From contig RPFO01000016.1 in the NCBI GenBank assembly GCA_009746045.1, forward strand, positions 1,202,104 through 1,266,103: a stretch of DNA of 64,000 nucleotides. The letters run 5' to 3'. How positions within the stretch are numbered: the stretch's first letter is position 1; every line of letters begins with the position of its first letter. This DNA comes from Mesostigma viride (Eukaryota; Streptophyta; Mesostigmatophyceae; Mesostigmatales; Mesostigmataceae). Under the pieces are notes generated by a model. It did no database searches. It was not told where the DNA came from and saw nothing but the letters and a program-made list of their open reading frames with translations. A program made the position numbers and the translations under genes. Below are positions 41,787 to 52,124 of the stretch, in pieces.

Positions 41787-43126
41787 GGCCAGTTGTGACT
41801 GAGTACCATGGCACGGGGGAGCTGACAGATGAGGAGTTGTATACGCCTGGGATGCTGCATGATACCTGGAGGATTGTTCTGTGTATATATCTGTCTTTCC
41901 TGGTCAAGGGCATTGCGTACAGCTCTGTGCTGATTGATTTCAAGAGGGCTTTTCTCAAGGGTGATGTGGAGCAGGCCAAGGAGACGTGGCGTGATATCCC
42001 TCCCTTCTTTGTAACAGTGCCCAAGGTGTGGAGAGCAGAGATCAAGTCAAAATATCTCAGAATACTCAAGGGTTTGGAGGGTCTCAGGTCCAGCCCTATC
42101 ATCTGGAGAAAGAGCCTGGAAAAGTTTCTGAAAACTCACTGTGGCTTTACTGTGTCTCCAGTTGATCCTTGCTTGTTCCAGAGTACTCATGAAGGGTTGC
42201 CTGTGTTTGCATCTCTGCATGGAGATGACCTGCACCTTTTAGGGCCTCCTGAGTGGGTGGATTCAGTACTGTCCAAGATCCAGAAGAGGTTTGAGTTAGG
42301 AAAGGTCCAGCACATGAAGCAGGATGAGCCCATGGTGTTTTGTGGAATGCAGGCCACGCTGATCAAGAGGGCAGGTACTTGGTTTATCAAGATGGAGGGT
42401 GGCAACAACTATCCTCAGCAGATCATTGATGCCCTCCAGCAGCCCATTACCCAGGCCAGGTGTGCCACAATCAGGGGAATGTTGGCTTGGCTAGCTAGCA
42501 TTTGTGCCCCAGATTTGTTGGTGCTGAGTAGGCTCACAGATGCTCAGCTGGTTGAGGTAGGGGCAGAGCAGGTGGTTGAGTCTGTCAGGAGCTCACCTCC
42601 ACTCATACTGGCAGCTGTGGACTTGTACAAACCACTCAACATGGTGCTTTTTGTGGACAGTTCCATGGACAGCAGGAAGGTGACGGATGTCAGGGGTAGG
42701 GCAGCAGCACTCATTACACTACAACAGGAGCACACTTCTCTGGTCAGCTGGTACAGTAGGTTACAGAACAGGGTGACGCCCAGCAGTGACATTGCTGAGT
42801 GCAGGGCAATATGTGAGGGGCTACACACTGCTCTTTACCTCAGGGAGTTATTCTACCAGCTCTGTCAGGTAGCTTCCTGTAGCTTGCAGCTGCACACACT
42901 GGTCAAGACAGACAGCATGGGCATGGTGCAGTTTGTGCACAGACAGCTCGCCAGGAGCAGGGATCTGGATTATTTGTTGCTGAAGGAGATGTCTTACCTT
43001 GCTCATCTTGAACATGTGCCTGGTGTTGACAACCCAGCAGACGCCCTCACCAAGCTGGAGAGCAAGGCTGAGCTACAATACCCTGTGCTCAAAGGGCTCA
43101 TGTACCCCTTTTCTGGTGGGACTTGA
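41768..43126 (+). CDS. pol: Copia-like pol part 2: reverse transcriptase and RNase H
   Basis: RT: YSSVLIDFKRAFLKGDVEQA is the copia motif DxKxAFLxGxLxE; LEGLRSSPIIWRKSLEKFLK; the catalytic site is FASLHGDDLHLLG, i.e. HGDD where copia normally has YVDD. RNase H: VLFVDSSMDSRK, SSDIAECRAICEGLHTALYL, LVKTDSMGMVQFVHRQLARS, EHVPGVDNPADALTKLES. Length and order fit Ty1/copia. The N-terminus of RT is short. Confidence 0.9.
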   Translation: MQVPHVRPVVTEYHGTGELTDEELYTPGMLHDTWRIVLCIYLSFLVKGIAYSSVLIDFKRAFLKGDVEQAKETWRDIPPFFVTVPKVWRAEIKSKYLRILKGLEGLRSSPIIWRKSLEKFLKTHCGFTVSPVDPCLFQSTHEGLPVFASLHGDDLHLLGPPEWVDSVLSKIQKRFELGKVQHMKQDEPMVFCGMQATLIKRAGTWFIKMEGGNNYPQQIIDALQQPITQARCATIRGMLAWLASICAPDLLVLSRLTDAQLVEVGAEQVVESVRSSPPLILAAVDLYKPLNMVLFVDSSMDSRKVTDVRGRAAALITLQQEHTSLVSWYSRLQNRVTPSSDIAECRAICEGLHTALYLRELFYQLCQVASCSLQLHTLVKTDSMGMVQFVHRQLARSRDLDYLLLKEMSYLAHLEHVPGVDNPADALTKLESKAELQYPVLKGLMYPFSGGT

Positions 43127-44089
43127 AGTCCAGCCTTTGCCAGTTGGTGGCTGACCAGTGCTGTTGTCCCCAGGGGGGAGGGCAACAGGTAGCCTACCTG
43201 TCACCAAGCAGGTAGAAGGCTCAACAGGAGCAAGCTCTTCCTGTAAAGGATTAGCACAGTGGGATGCCTTTGGCCTCGGGCAGTTAGGCCATGACAGGGC
43301 AGGCCATGTTGAGAGTTCTTCCAGGTTGTTTGTATATATCTCTCTTGTTTAGTTTTCTTTAGCTGTGAATAAGTGACAACCTTGGATATTATGGTGTTGT
43401 AACCTGACAGTTGGGCCTTGCTGGTGCAGGCTGGTCCACTGGGAACACTCAACATTGGTTTTGGTGGATATTCTATAATAAAACATAATCATGTTGTATG
43501 CCAATCTCTCTTGTTGTCTGTCATGTGACCAGGTTAAGTTTAACCTGGGGTTCTGGGGTAGGGTTCGATTCCCTAGTTGAGCCACAGCCTGGTATGTATG
43601 ACTCCTGGGCTTTAACACCCAGTGATGACATGGGCTCCCCATCAAGCAGTGGCACAGTGGTGTTGAAGTGGTTTCCATTGGTGAACATTTGGATGGATGA
43701 TGCCTGGAACGCTCGGGGCGGGCGCCATGAAACGGGCGCCAGTGATAACTGGGAAGACCAGGAACTCACTGTAATACGTTTCCTGTAGTCAGGGCCTCTC
43801 ATTCAGATATCCAGGATATGTTGCCTAAGGAATATTCAATATCCTCCTTTAAGCCCAAGCCAAGGTACAGTTGCAAAAGAAAGGGTTGGGGATGACCTGC
43901 AGGTCAAGTTAATGATCAGATGGCAGGGTTGAACCATAGATCCCTAAGAAGGATACCATTAAGGTGGCAAAAGGGGTGCTCATGAGGCTTATTATAAGTC
44001 CAGGGTAACCAGGTGTCCATTTCACAAGGCAGCAAGGAATGGGTTGGTCATGGTGTGAAGCTTGCAGCTCCAAAACAAGAAAGGGTTGG
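43127..44089 (+). other. Copia-like element 3' untranslated region
   Basis: About 960 bp with no conserved frame. It ends CAAAACAAGAAAGGGTTGG before the LTR, a plausible polypurine tract. Confidence 0.6.
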
Positions 44090-44731
44090 AGTTAGCATAT
44101 TGGTGATGCAATATGCTAAGCATATCATACTTGAAGTGGCCTTTCCAACGCCGTGCTAAACGCCTCATTTGGACAAGGAACTTGAGAGTTATCAAGTCCC
44201 GAAGTAATGCCGCCGGACGCTACAGCAGTACCAGGACTAAGGACACGTGAGGGACAGGGCACGTGGCAGTGTTGGGTGAACCATCACACGTTACGTGTCA
44301 CAGGACCGACTGTCACTAGGAGGTGCTGTGGTCAATATTGGTTGATGGTACCAAGAATGTCTGGACTTCAGGACTGGCAGTCCTGCAGGCCTGGGATGGA
44401 CGGGTACTTGTCATGACGGATAAATCCAGAGCGTTACTGTCATTCATGGAAGGACAGACGTCCTGGATTGATGCAACCAAGGAAATTGACAGTGGCGGAC
44501 CTGCCAAGGCGTGCAAGGCCTGGCAGCAATGGTGAGACCTAGAAAGGCTCGGACACAGCAGTGGCCAAGCGTCTTTTCCCAACACCGTCCGTGGGTACTG
44601 CCGCCTCAGGCTAGTGACCACAGGGTAGTGAGGCAACTGTGGTAAAGGTTAAAAGCCGCTGGTTGAAACCATGGCTCCATTCATCACATCTTGGGAAGAC
44701 CAGAAACTCACTGATCCGCGTTCATCTAAAT
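44090..44731 (+). repeat. 3' LTR of the copia-like element
   Basis: 642 bp; matches 36561-37204 except for a few substitutions and a small deletion (AATGTCACTGGAC versus AATGTCTGGAC). Followed by the GTATG duplication. Confidence 0.93.
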
Positions 44732-44736
44732 GTATG

Positions 44737-46082
44737 GGTACTCACCGTGCGCGTGTGCCATCTTCCTCATGCCCTCCAGCGTCCGCAGCTCGTGCTCCAC
44801 CTGCCCCAGCCAGCCCTCGTGGAGCTGGTCCTTGCTCATGTGGCACCACGGGCAGGGGTAGGTGCCTGAGCAGCCCACTAACCCCAGCACGGCGTGCAGC
44901 CACTGCAGGTCACCCCCTAGTATGGCCTCCAGCACACGCCTCACGTTGCCATTGAACACCCCCCCTTCCTGCCTGATCTCCTCCAGCTCCCCCACCAACC
45001 GTGCCGTGACCTCCTCTAGCACCTTGTAGTCATCATCACGGCCCTTGGCCATGACCAGCTCCTGCAGCTTGTTAGGGGACTGGTGCATTGCTACCTCATC
45101 ACCTGACCCGCCATGCCGCATGACACGGCCACCGATGCTCAGGGCCTTGAATCCCCGGGCCATCTGGGCACCATCCCCTAAGATCTGGTACAGGATTTTT
45201 GCCCTGTCAAGCCCCTTGGGGTTGGCACGCAGGTCCTGCAGCAGCGCAGCCCGCAAGCCTGATGTGACTACCGTGCCATCTTCACTTTGCACTATCTTCA
45301 TCTCCTCCAGCATCTCCTTCATAGATCTCCTCTGCCATCACGTGCTTCGTGGGCAGCGTGGGGTACTTAGCCCCTGCACTAGTGGTCCTAGGCAAGAACG
45401 ACTGGGTGGGAGCATCCCAGACACAACTAATCATCTGCCTGAGCTGCTGGTACTTGTCATATAGCTAATGCCAAGCCTGAGCTTCATAGCAATGGCCAGG
45501 ATCACATCCCACTCCTCTGTGACCTCTAGCATCACATCCTCGTGCAACTGCTTGAGCCTCCCACTATCCCTCAGGTAGGCATCCAGCACGTCCGGGTGAA
45601 TGTCAAGGTAGGCTGGGATGACCTCATCTACCACGTCCACGGCAAAGGTGTCATCCAGCCACATGCTCACCCTGGTGCTGAGATCATGCCTCCTGGCCCT
45701 GGGGACAGACTTCCCAGCCACCACCCTCGGATTCTTTGAACCCACGCGCCTGCCCACCGGTGCCCTAGGGCTCACCACCTCCTCCACGTGACCTGCCAGA
45801 ACTGAATTACGCCTGGCCGCCTTCAAGTCCCTCCTCAACTGCATGCTCTATCACTGCTTCCTGCTCCTCAACCTTGCGTGCCAGTGCTGCAGATTGCTCC
45901 TTGTTCCTCTCTTGGGCTGCCTTATAGCTATCAAGACTGTTTTGCAAAGTCCTTGCACGCTGGCTCCCATCACACCCCCCCTTGCCAGGTTTAGCCAGCT
46001 TGGTGCTCGTGCAAACAAAACCCTTCACACCAGCTAGCACGTTCAACGGCACACTTGCCATGGTCACCACTGCATTACCCAT
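44737..46082 (-). pseudogene. Transposase-like protein, N-terminal half
   Basis: Begins at 46082 (MGNAVVTMASVPLN), then a Lys/Gly stretch and a coiled coil QRARTLQNSLDSYKAAQERN. Frame breaks lie near 45840, 45440 and 45330. The next blocks are WLDDTFAVDVVDEVIPAYLD, LYQILGDGAQMARGFKALSI and GGDLQWLHAVLGLVGCSGTY followed by PCPWCHMS. It ends at GEYPY, directly before the retrotransposon, and continues DCPACGECF at 36555. An Asp-containing strand plus C-x2-C and H clusters suggest an RNase H-fold transposase; no superfamily is assigned. Confidence 0.5.
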
Positions 46083-46276
46083 GCACGTTGTTATATAGGT
46101 TCCCAATGATGCAACCCATGCACAAGACAAATGAAGCATGAAGGAATGAAAAAGCCATTTCATTACAAAATATAATATTTAGGAAAAAACAACATCATTA
46201 TCATCCTGCCTGACCTGCCATCACCAATGATATGTCAATGCCAATAAAACACAGTGCCAATAAAACACCTAGCACC

Positions 46277-47497
46277 CTACTTCTTCACCCAGCGCCCGGA
46301 AGCATCACGGTACTCAATGTAAGGAGGCCACACGTAGGGGCCATGCTTGGCCTCCCACGCTGCTAGCTTCTGGTAGTTGACCTTGAAGTTGAGGATCCCT
46401 GCCCTAATGTTTCTCATGTCCTCATCATCACACCACCGGTAAGGATCCTCGGGGTCCCTGCGAATGGTGTCCCCGTCAGCTAGCCTCCTAGCTTCAAAGT
46501 TCATGTCCACATGGACCGTCCCCATCCACAGCTCATGATCGGTAGGTTTGTGGAAGGAGGGAAACACCTCCTCCTCCCCCCCCCCATCTTCCCCCTCCTC
46601 CTCACCTGCCAGCTGGGACATGGCCAGCCTATCCCCCTGGTTTGAGCTACCAGCTATGCTCTCTACCCCCTCCTCATTCTCCCCCTCATCGCTCAGCCCA
46701 TCCTCACTAACAGCGCTGCCGGGGATGTTAGGAGGGGCATGGGAGGAGAGGAAGGTGGTGGCAGCAGCCTTGACATTCACAGGGATGCTTGGGAGCAGGC
46801 ACTGGCAGTGGGATGCAGCATGCAAAACCTTCCTGGCTGTATACCGCTGCAAAATCAGGCGAGCTGCCGCCTCCCGGCCCTCCCTTTCAGCTAGCCTCGT
46901 GTTTGGGTGCTCGCGGTCTACCAAATCCCACTTCGTTGCCAAGACATGGAAGGGATGGTCTACCGCGTATACTACATTCCCCATCACGTTCATGACCATG
47001 TAAGAATATCTTACCTGGAGTGTTTGCTCCTCAGCAAAATTGCTGGACCACTCCAGGTATAGGGGGGGCACGACAACGGACACGCTGCTCTTCAGAAGCC
47101 TGGCGCCAGCCCACTCCCGCTTGCCCTCGCAGGCCAGCTCCAGCAGGCTCTGGATCTGCGTGCAGCTCGTGATTTCACGCTTGATACGCCTGAAGGAAAC
47201 GCCGGGGTGGGCGCTCGACGTCCTCGCACTGTCGTGGGTTAACACCCCGGCTTGACCCAGCGTTGCCTGGAACGCCTCCTCCGGGAACGGGTTGATTGTA
47301 AAAGACTTACTGGCCTGCGGATGTTGCGTCAGGCCGCGATAAACTCGCCGTTTGATGGCGACAAAGTAGGGCTTTGCCGTCGTCAAGAACTGCAAATTGT
47401 TGTCTCTATTGCAGCCTGGGCACACCAAAGATCGCGGCAGCCCGCCACGCCCACAGGAAACACAGCGCAGAAGGTTGCTCCGGCCGAGCGAAGTCAT
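46277..47497 (-). CDS. Zinc-ribbon protein, partner of the transposase-like gene
   Basis: 406 codons, intact. The N-terminus has a zinc ribbon C-x2-C...C-x2-C (LRCVSCGRGGLPRSLVCPGC). The middle has LEWSSNFAEEQTLQVRYSYM and FHVLATKWDLVDREHP. A long acidic stretch (GEEEGEDGGGEEEVFPSFHK) precedes a C-terminal block (HVDMNFEARRLADGD; VWPPYIEYRDASGRWVKK). It lies 195 bp upstream of the split transposase-like gene in the same orientation, so the two may form one two-gene transposon. Function unknown. Confidence 0.6.
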   Translation of the reverse strand: MTSLGRSNLLRCVSCGRGGLPRSLVCPGCNRDNNLQFLTTAKPYFVAIKRRVYRGLTQHPQASKSFTINPFPEEAFQATLGQAGVLTHDSARTSSAHPGVSFRRIKREITSCTQIQSLLELACEGKREWAGARLLKSSVSVVVPPLYLEWSSNFAEEQTLQVRYSYMVMNVMGNVVYAVDHPFHVLATKWDLVDREHPNTRLAEREGREAAARLILQRYTARKVLHAASHCQCLLPSIPVNVKAAATTFLSSHAPPNIPGSAVSEDGLSDEGENEEGVESIAGSSNQGDRLAMSQLAGEEEGEDGGGEEEVFPSFHKPTDHELWMGTVHVDMNFEARRLADGDTIRRDPEDPYRWCDDEDMRNIRAGILNFKVNYQKLAAWEAKHGPYVWPPYIEYRDASGRWVKK

Positions 47498-48388
47498 ATA
47501 GCTGCAAGAAAAGACGAAAAAGCGATTAAAAGCACGACATGCAGTGTTGCCCCTGTCAGCGCTCCTATAATTCTCACTTTTTCGCGGAAGGGGCGTAAAA
47601 ATCGGAAACGCAAAATTAAGGGAAATCCTACGCTGGGTTTCTTTGAAATGATGTAAGGAACTGGTGGAACGTGTTCGTTTCCACCGTCAAGTAGTTTGGG
47701 CAACGAGACCTTACCTTAAAGATGCACGGGTCTGGTCGGACGGCGAGCAAAAACTGCGCCAACTGCGTGCTTGTCCTCGTTCACACCCAATACAGCAGCG
47801 TTTCGCGAGTTTTTTTGTGAATATTATTTTTCCCTATGACAATGCCGTTCGAACAAGCGAAATCCGGTACACAATGGCTTCGTATTCCGTGAGCAATAAA
47901 TTTTCAGCTACCATAGCCTTGCACACCGAATTTCAGTCAACATTGCACGCGCGCACCGAATTTCGTCAACTTTCGCGCGGGAATCACCGGGGAACAGCCC
48001 GGCGCTGCAGCCTTTAAGCATAACTAACAACCTTTCGTTTTTGCTACTGGGCGCCCGAAATGATAAACGCACGTGAAAACGCCGGCCACGATTGTCAGGT
48101 CGCCATATCCACCTCACTTCATTCCCGTACCCACTTTTTCGCTCCAAAATCGGTTATATTTTTGGTCGAGGTACCTACGTACTTTCCCGCCATTATACCC
48201 GGTACCCGGGTACGGAATCCGGGTACCATGTGCCGGTACCACGGGTCGGGTACATCATGCCGGGTACGGTGGACATGGGGTACGGTCCATATAGTGACCC
48301 CCCCCCCCCGGTACCTCGGTTATAGTGACCACTAGGACGATTTAGGACAAAGTCCTAAATTTAGGACCGTGGGAGGCTTAACAATATC
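47498..48388. other. Upstream region of the zinc-ribbon gene
   Basis: Probably its promoter side. Positions 48165-48315 hold a cluster of GGTAC/GTACC words and a C-run (48299-48309). A perfect inverted-repeat-like GGACAAAGTCCTAAATTTAGGACC is near 48348. No gene seen. Confidence 0.4.
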
Positions 48389-48896
48389 ACACTTCATATG
48401 CAACTATAGACAACCAAGTGAGTGTCAATAGGCTATTCTGATCAATGAATAGGCTATGACCAGTCTACGTGCATTGCATTGGTATTCATCAAGTTTGAGA
48501 TCGACATAAGCAAGAGTTTTTGAGAGGCACACCCATGGGATAAACACCTTACAATATGTTATCCTATTTGAAAATCCACTTTTCCGGTCAAAAAACCACT
48601 TTTTGAGCTTTTGGCGTATATAATACGCGTATAATACGCGTTTAATACGAAATACGCAATACGCCGAGGTTTTGCCGTATTGCCGTATTGCCGTATGTAT
48701 TGGCTCACACTGATAGCTGCTCAACGGAGGCACCAGGTTGCAGCATGCGTGTCAACCGTTCTGCGACAATATCGACAACAAATGCCGACAACAAACGCCT
48801 GGTTAGCATTCAGGCGGTTGAGGTGGATGCTTGCAAGGTGCTCGTCAAGGTCAACACCTTCAAGGCCAGACTCTTTGTAGTGCATTATCCAACCCT

Positions 48897-49540
48897 CTAT
48901 ATATATCGACGGGATTGATGTGCATGCCAAGCACGTCCAGCCTCCTCCCAGTCGTGGTTAGCATGTACCGGAGAGATGGCATCATCATAATTCCGGAAAC
49001 TTGGAAGCCGCACTTGAAGCAAAGCAAGCTCATCATCCGTTTCCCGTGCATCACGTTCTTCCTCTTCTAAATCTGAGTGCTGCTCTCGATCATCTCCCAT
49101 TTGCATCACTGTGAGCTCGTCTTCAACAGCCGATAAAAACTCGCGCTGCACGACTAGCGGTGCTTCTCCCGACTCCACCCACTCATAAAATGCTGCAGTG
49201 TAGTTATCCACGTTAAACCGTTGTAGCACGTCTCCCTCTTCCCTCCATGCAACATGCATGAGCAGCTTCATCCGGCAATACTCCTCGTGGTTAGGGTCAG
49301 TGGGAGTTGCGGGTCTCCAACAAGGCTTGAACACGGGGACTGCTAACGGACCCTTGCGCTCATTGTATTCCTTGTTGAATTGTGCCACAAGCTCATAGAA
49401 AGTTACCTCCTCTAAGTCGGCTGGCCGAGCGGCGTACCATTGCTTCCACGTTTTGGCTAGCCGAATCCCATCTCCATCTTCAGCTGGTTCAAGGAAGGCC
49501 GGCCCGCCATCGAGCGAGACGTCAACCGTTGTACGTGAGC
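48897..49540 (-). pseudogene. Helitron-type helicase fragment captured in the inverted-repeat element
   Basis: After an unrelated start the frame shows TFYELVAQFNKEYNERKGPL, PDPNHEEYCRMKLLMHVAWR-like spacing (HEEYCRMKLLMHVAWREEGD), FNVDNYTAAFYEWVESGEAP and an acidic tail. The order EYCRxxLLxHxxWR followed by W-rich helices is characteristic of the region preceding or within the Pif1-like helicase of Helitrons. Walker motifs are absent, so this is a fragment. A continuation in another frame may run to 48725. Confidence 0.45.
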
Positions 49541-49775
49541 ACCGGGTCAGAGGAAGTCCGAGCAACAGATGGCATGTCTCCCAGTGTGAGCCAATACGGC
49601 AATACGGCAATACGGCAAAACCTCGGCGTATTGCGTATTTCGTATTATACACGTACTATTATACGTGTATTATATATACGCCAAGAGCTCAAAAAGTGGT
49701 TTTTTGTTCGGAAAAGTGGATTTTCAATTAGGATAAAATATTCTAAGGTGTTTATCCCATGGGCGTGCCTCTCAA

Positions 49776-50175
49776 TTAATTAATAAGCACGTGACTGCGT
49801 CACGTGGGTGCCAATACAGAGTAAAGGAACCTTCAACCCTTTATACACAGCGAGAAGGAGGGAGGGCGCCCTAGCTTCTCTCACTGCCGCAGGTGGGCAG
49901 GCCACAGAGCGCTCTCTCCACGGCATGGTGCCGGGGCGCAACACTGCACACGGGTGCAATACAACCAGTGCAATACCATAGGTAGGCTGACGCATAGCTT
50001 ATGCTACAAATGTGAGGTGGGCGCAAGACGTCGGCTAATTAAGGCGCAAGCTGATGGCCACAAGGTGCCAGAGCTAATTGAAGGTACTATAACGCTGTGC
50101 GCTAATATCGTTTCAAGTGCTGTAATGCCTAAGCTATCCCATAATCGGTTGCCCCCATCTAGACAACTAGCTGGA
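49776..50175. mobile_element. 400-bp insertion with an 11-bp flanking duplication
   Basis: GTGCCTCTCAA is present at 49765-49775 and 50176-50186; removal of the insert and one copy restores the inverted-repeat arm. It begins TTAATTAATAAGCACGTGAC and contains GACTGCGTCACGTGGGTGCC. No inverted termini or coding frame. A 9-11 bp duplication is typical of Mutator-like elements, but the superfamily is not established. Confidence 0.6.
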
Positions 50176-50294
50176 GTGCCTCTCAAAAACTCTAGCTAAT
50201 GTCTCAATCTTGATGAAAAACAATACAATGCACGTAGAGGTCGTCGGTAGCCGTTTGACACTCACTTGGTTGTCTCATCAATTGTATGAAGTGT

Positions 50295-50786
50295 AATTAA
50301 TTAATTAATTAATTAATTAGTTAATTATCACGTGACTGCGTCACGTGGGTGCCAATACAAAGTAGAGGAACCTTCAACCCCTGTACACAATGAGAGGGAG
50401 GGAGGGCGCCCTAGCTTCTCTCACTGCCACCGCCCACCAGTCGGTGGGCAGGCCACATCGAGCGCTCTATCCACATCACGGGGCCGGGGCGCATCACTGT
50501 GGGACAACCATTATTAACGATACCAGAGGTAGGCTGAAGCATAGCTGATGCTGTACAAGAAAGGTGAAGTGGGCTCAACGGGCGTCTGCTAAGGCATAAG
50601 CAAATGGCCACGCTGAGCCATGGCTGGGCTCATAATGTGATTGCGTTCATGCCACTCTAAACCGTTGGGGCTACTCTAAGCCGTTGGGGCTAGATCAGTA
50701 TACTATGCTCGAGAAATACATGGCAAGTCATGCTATAATGTAAAAGCTATGTCGATTGCCCTCTTCTAGACAGCTGGCTAGAATCT
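50295..50786. repeat. Second, diverged copy of the 400-bp repeat
   Basis: After an (AATT)n run it shares CACGTGACTGCGTCACGTGG, GGAACCTTCAACCC, GGGAGGGAGGGCGCCCTAGC and CTAGACAGCTGGCTAG with 49776-50175. Non-coding. Confidence 0.75.
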
Positions 50787-51089
50787 ATTCTGGGGGAGCC
50801 CTAGGGGGCGTCGACAGTTTGTTGTTTACATAAAGGTCATGAAGTGTGATACTCGTCCATGCACTGCATGGTATATAGATTGCTAATTGAACTAATTCCT
50901 TATTACAACCATGAACTTATTGATAGGTATACGATTCGACCCAAAACCTTGATACAGTATGCAATAAAACGTGAACAGGATAGCACATACCAGATCAAAA
51001 CCGCAGATTAATTACCTTCCTTGCCGATCGAAGCTAGCCGGATGCCCACCTCATCGATGTAGCTGCGAGCCGCTTTCCTGGCCGTCGTC
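50787..51089. other. No feature recognised
   Basis: Mixed sequence between two repeats, without a frame or repeat match. Confidence 0.4.
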
Positions 51090-51184
51090 GCCAATCAGTG
51101 TGAGCCAGTACGGCAATACGGCAATACGGCAAAACCTCGGCGTATTGCGTATTGCCGTATTATACGCGTATTATACGCGTATTA

Positions 51185-51952
51185 TGTCAGAAGTTTTACC
51201 GTTTTGTGCCACAGGCTCGCATTTTTATTAGTGCAGGCTTGGGCCACTTGCTCGTGTTTGAATTATCGTTTATTCTGCCGTCGGGACATTGACGGAATTA
51301 TTACGTAGGATATGCCGTGATTTACCTTGCCGGCACAATTCTGTGTGAGCTACGTCAGTGCCTTGCCATATTTTCGGTGTCGAATTTCAGATTTTCAGTG
51401 TCGAATCTCAGTACGGAAGATACTGTGGACTTTTGTACCGTCCGTAGGTCTTACCATATATTCTGAGTTGTCTGGTATGATGCGCCGCATGGACTTTGGC
51501 AATTTTTCTGCCAGACGGACCAGTTGTGGCGCCGCGTCACTTCCCTTGTGACAGATGTAGACGAAAATAAGTTGAGCCTGCGCCGACCTTAGCGAAAGAA
51601 ACCTAATATAAGTGGTAGAGTACCTTTTGGCTCCGGCGCCGCGCCTTTGGCGCATGTGCATGACTTTTGTGCATCCGACAATGTTGAATGCGCCGTCACT
51701 AATCTGACGGCTACAATGCGTTGTTGTGGTTTTGCCCTTTGGGTGGACATAGCACTTAAGGAAAATTGCTGCTCCTTGTTGTTTACAAGCCAGGTGACCT
51801 AAAGGGCTGGCCCTAGACATGGTGGCCGCCCCATATTATTAATGTTTAATCAACGAATGGGATATGAACATTAATTCCTATTGTGATAAACATTTCCTCA
51901 AGTACTAGGCTTCAAGAAAGATCAGGTTCCTCCAATACCTGGTTATTTGACA
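51185..51952 (+). repeat. 5' LTR of the gag-only element
   Basis: 768 bp, TG...CA ends; same sequence as the 3' LTR by eye. Confidence 0.95.
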
Positions 51953-51970
51953 TGGTATCGAGTTACAAAG
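51953..51970 (+). promoter_or_regulatory. Primer-binding site
   Basis: TGGTATCGAGTTACAAAG, immediately after the LTR. TGGTATC plus GAG matches the usual plant and algal initiator-Met primer site TGGTATCAGAGC at its start. Confidence 0.7.
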
Positions 51971-52124
51971 TTGAATTCCGTTTTTGACCTTGGGGGGTTC
52001 TTGGAAGGCGGTTTTTTGATGCAAAAAGGACCTAGGGGTGATCATCACACCTTTGGGCAACTTTTGCCATCCTAAGAGCAAGGTTTGGGGTCCCAGATAT
52101 CAAGTTTTGGACTGGGTCAAGTCT

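Larger units (their letters stand above)
36561..44731 (+). mobile_element. Complete copia-like LTR retrotransposon with INT-PR-RT-RH order
   Basis: The LTRs (36561-37204 and 44090-44731) differ at only a few sites. The flanks share GTATG (36556-36560 and 44732-44736). Order: ORF1 of unknown function, gag with a zinc knuckle, then pol with integrase, degenerate protease, RT and RNase H. RNase H after RT and integrase before RT place it with Ty1/copia. LTR ends are AGTTAGC...CTAAAT, not TG...CA. Confidence 0.93.
48389..50294. mobile_element. Long-terminal-inverted-repeat element carrying a helicase fragment
   Basis: The left end (48389-48715) is repeated inverted at the right (49580-49775 plus 50187-50294, separated by a 0.4-kb insertion). 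Shared landmarks are CCATGGGATAAACACCTTA, the TGCCGTATTGCCGTATTGCCG run and ACCAAGTGAGTGTCAA. The arms total about 320 bp. The middle holds a minus-strand helicase-like frame. The right end is followed by (AATT)n. A second right arm is at 51090-51184 plus 54343-54556, split by the gag-only element. Confidence 0.75.

Noticed and set aside
43545-43590. tRNA T-arm-like GGGTTCGATTCCC
   Set aside because: No A-box or cloverleaf; the same word is found in the related element near 24030, so it is part of the retrotransposon.
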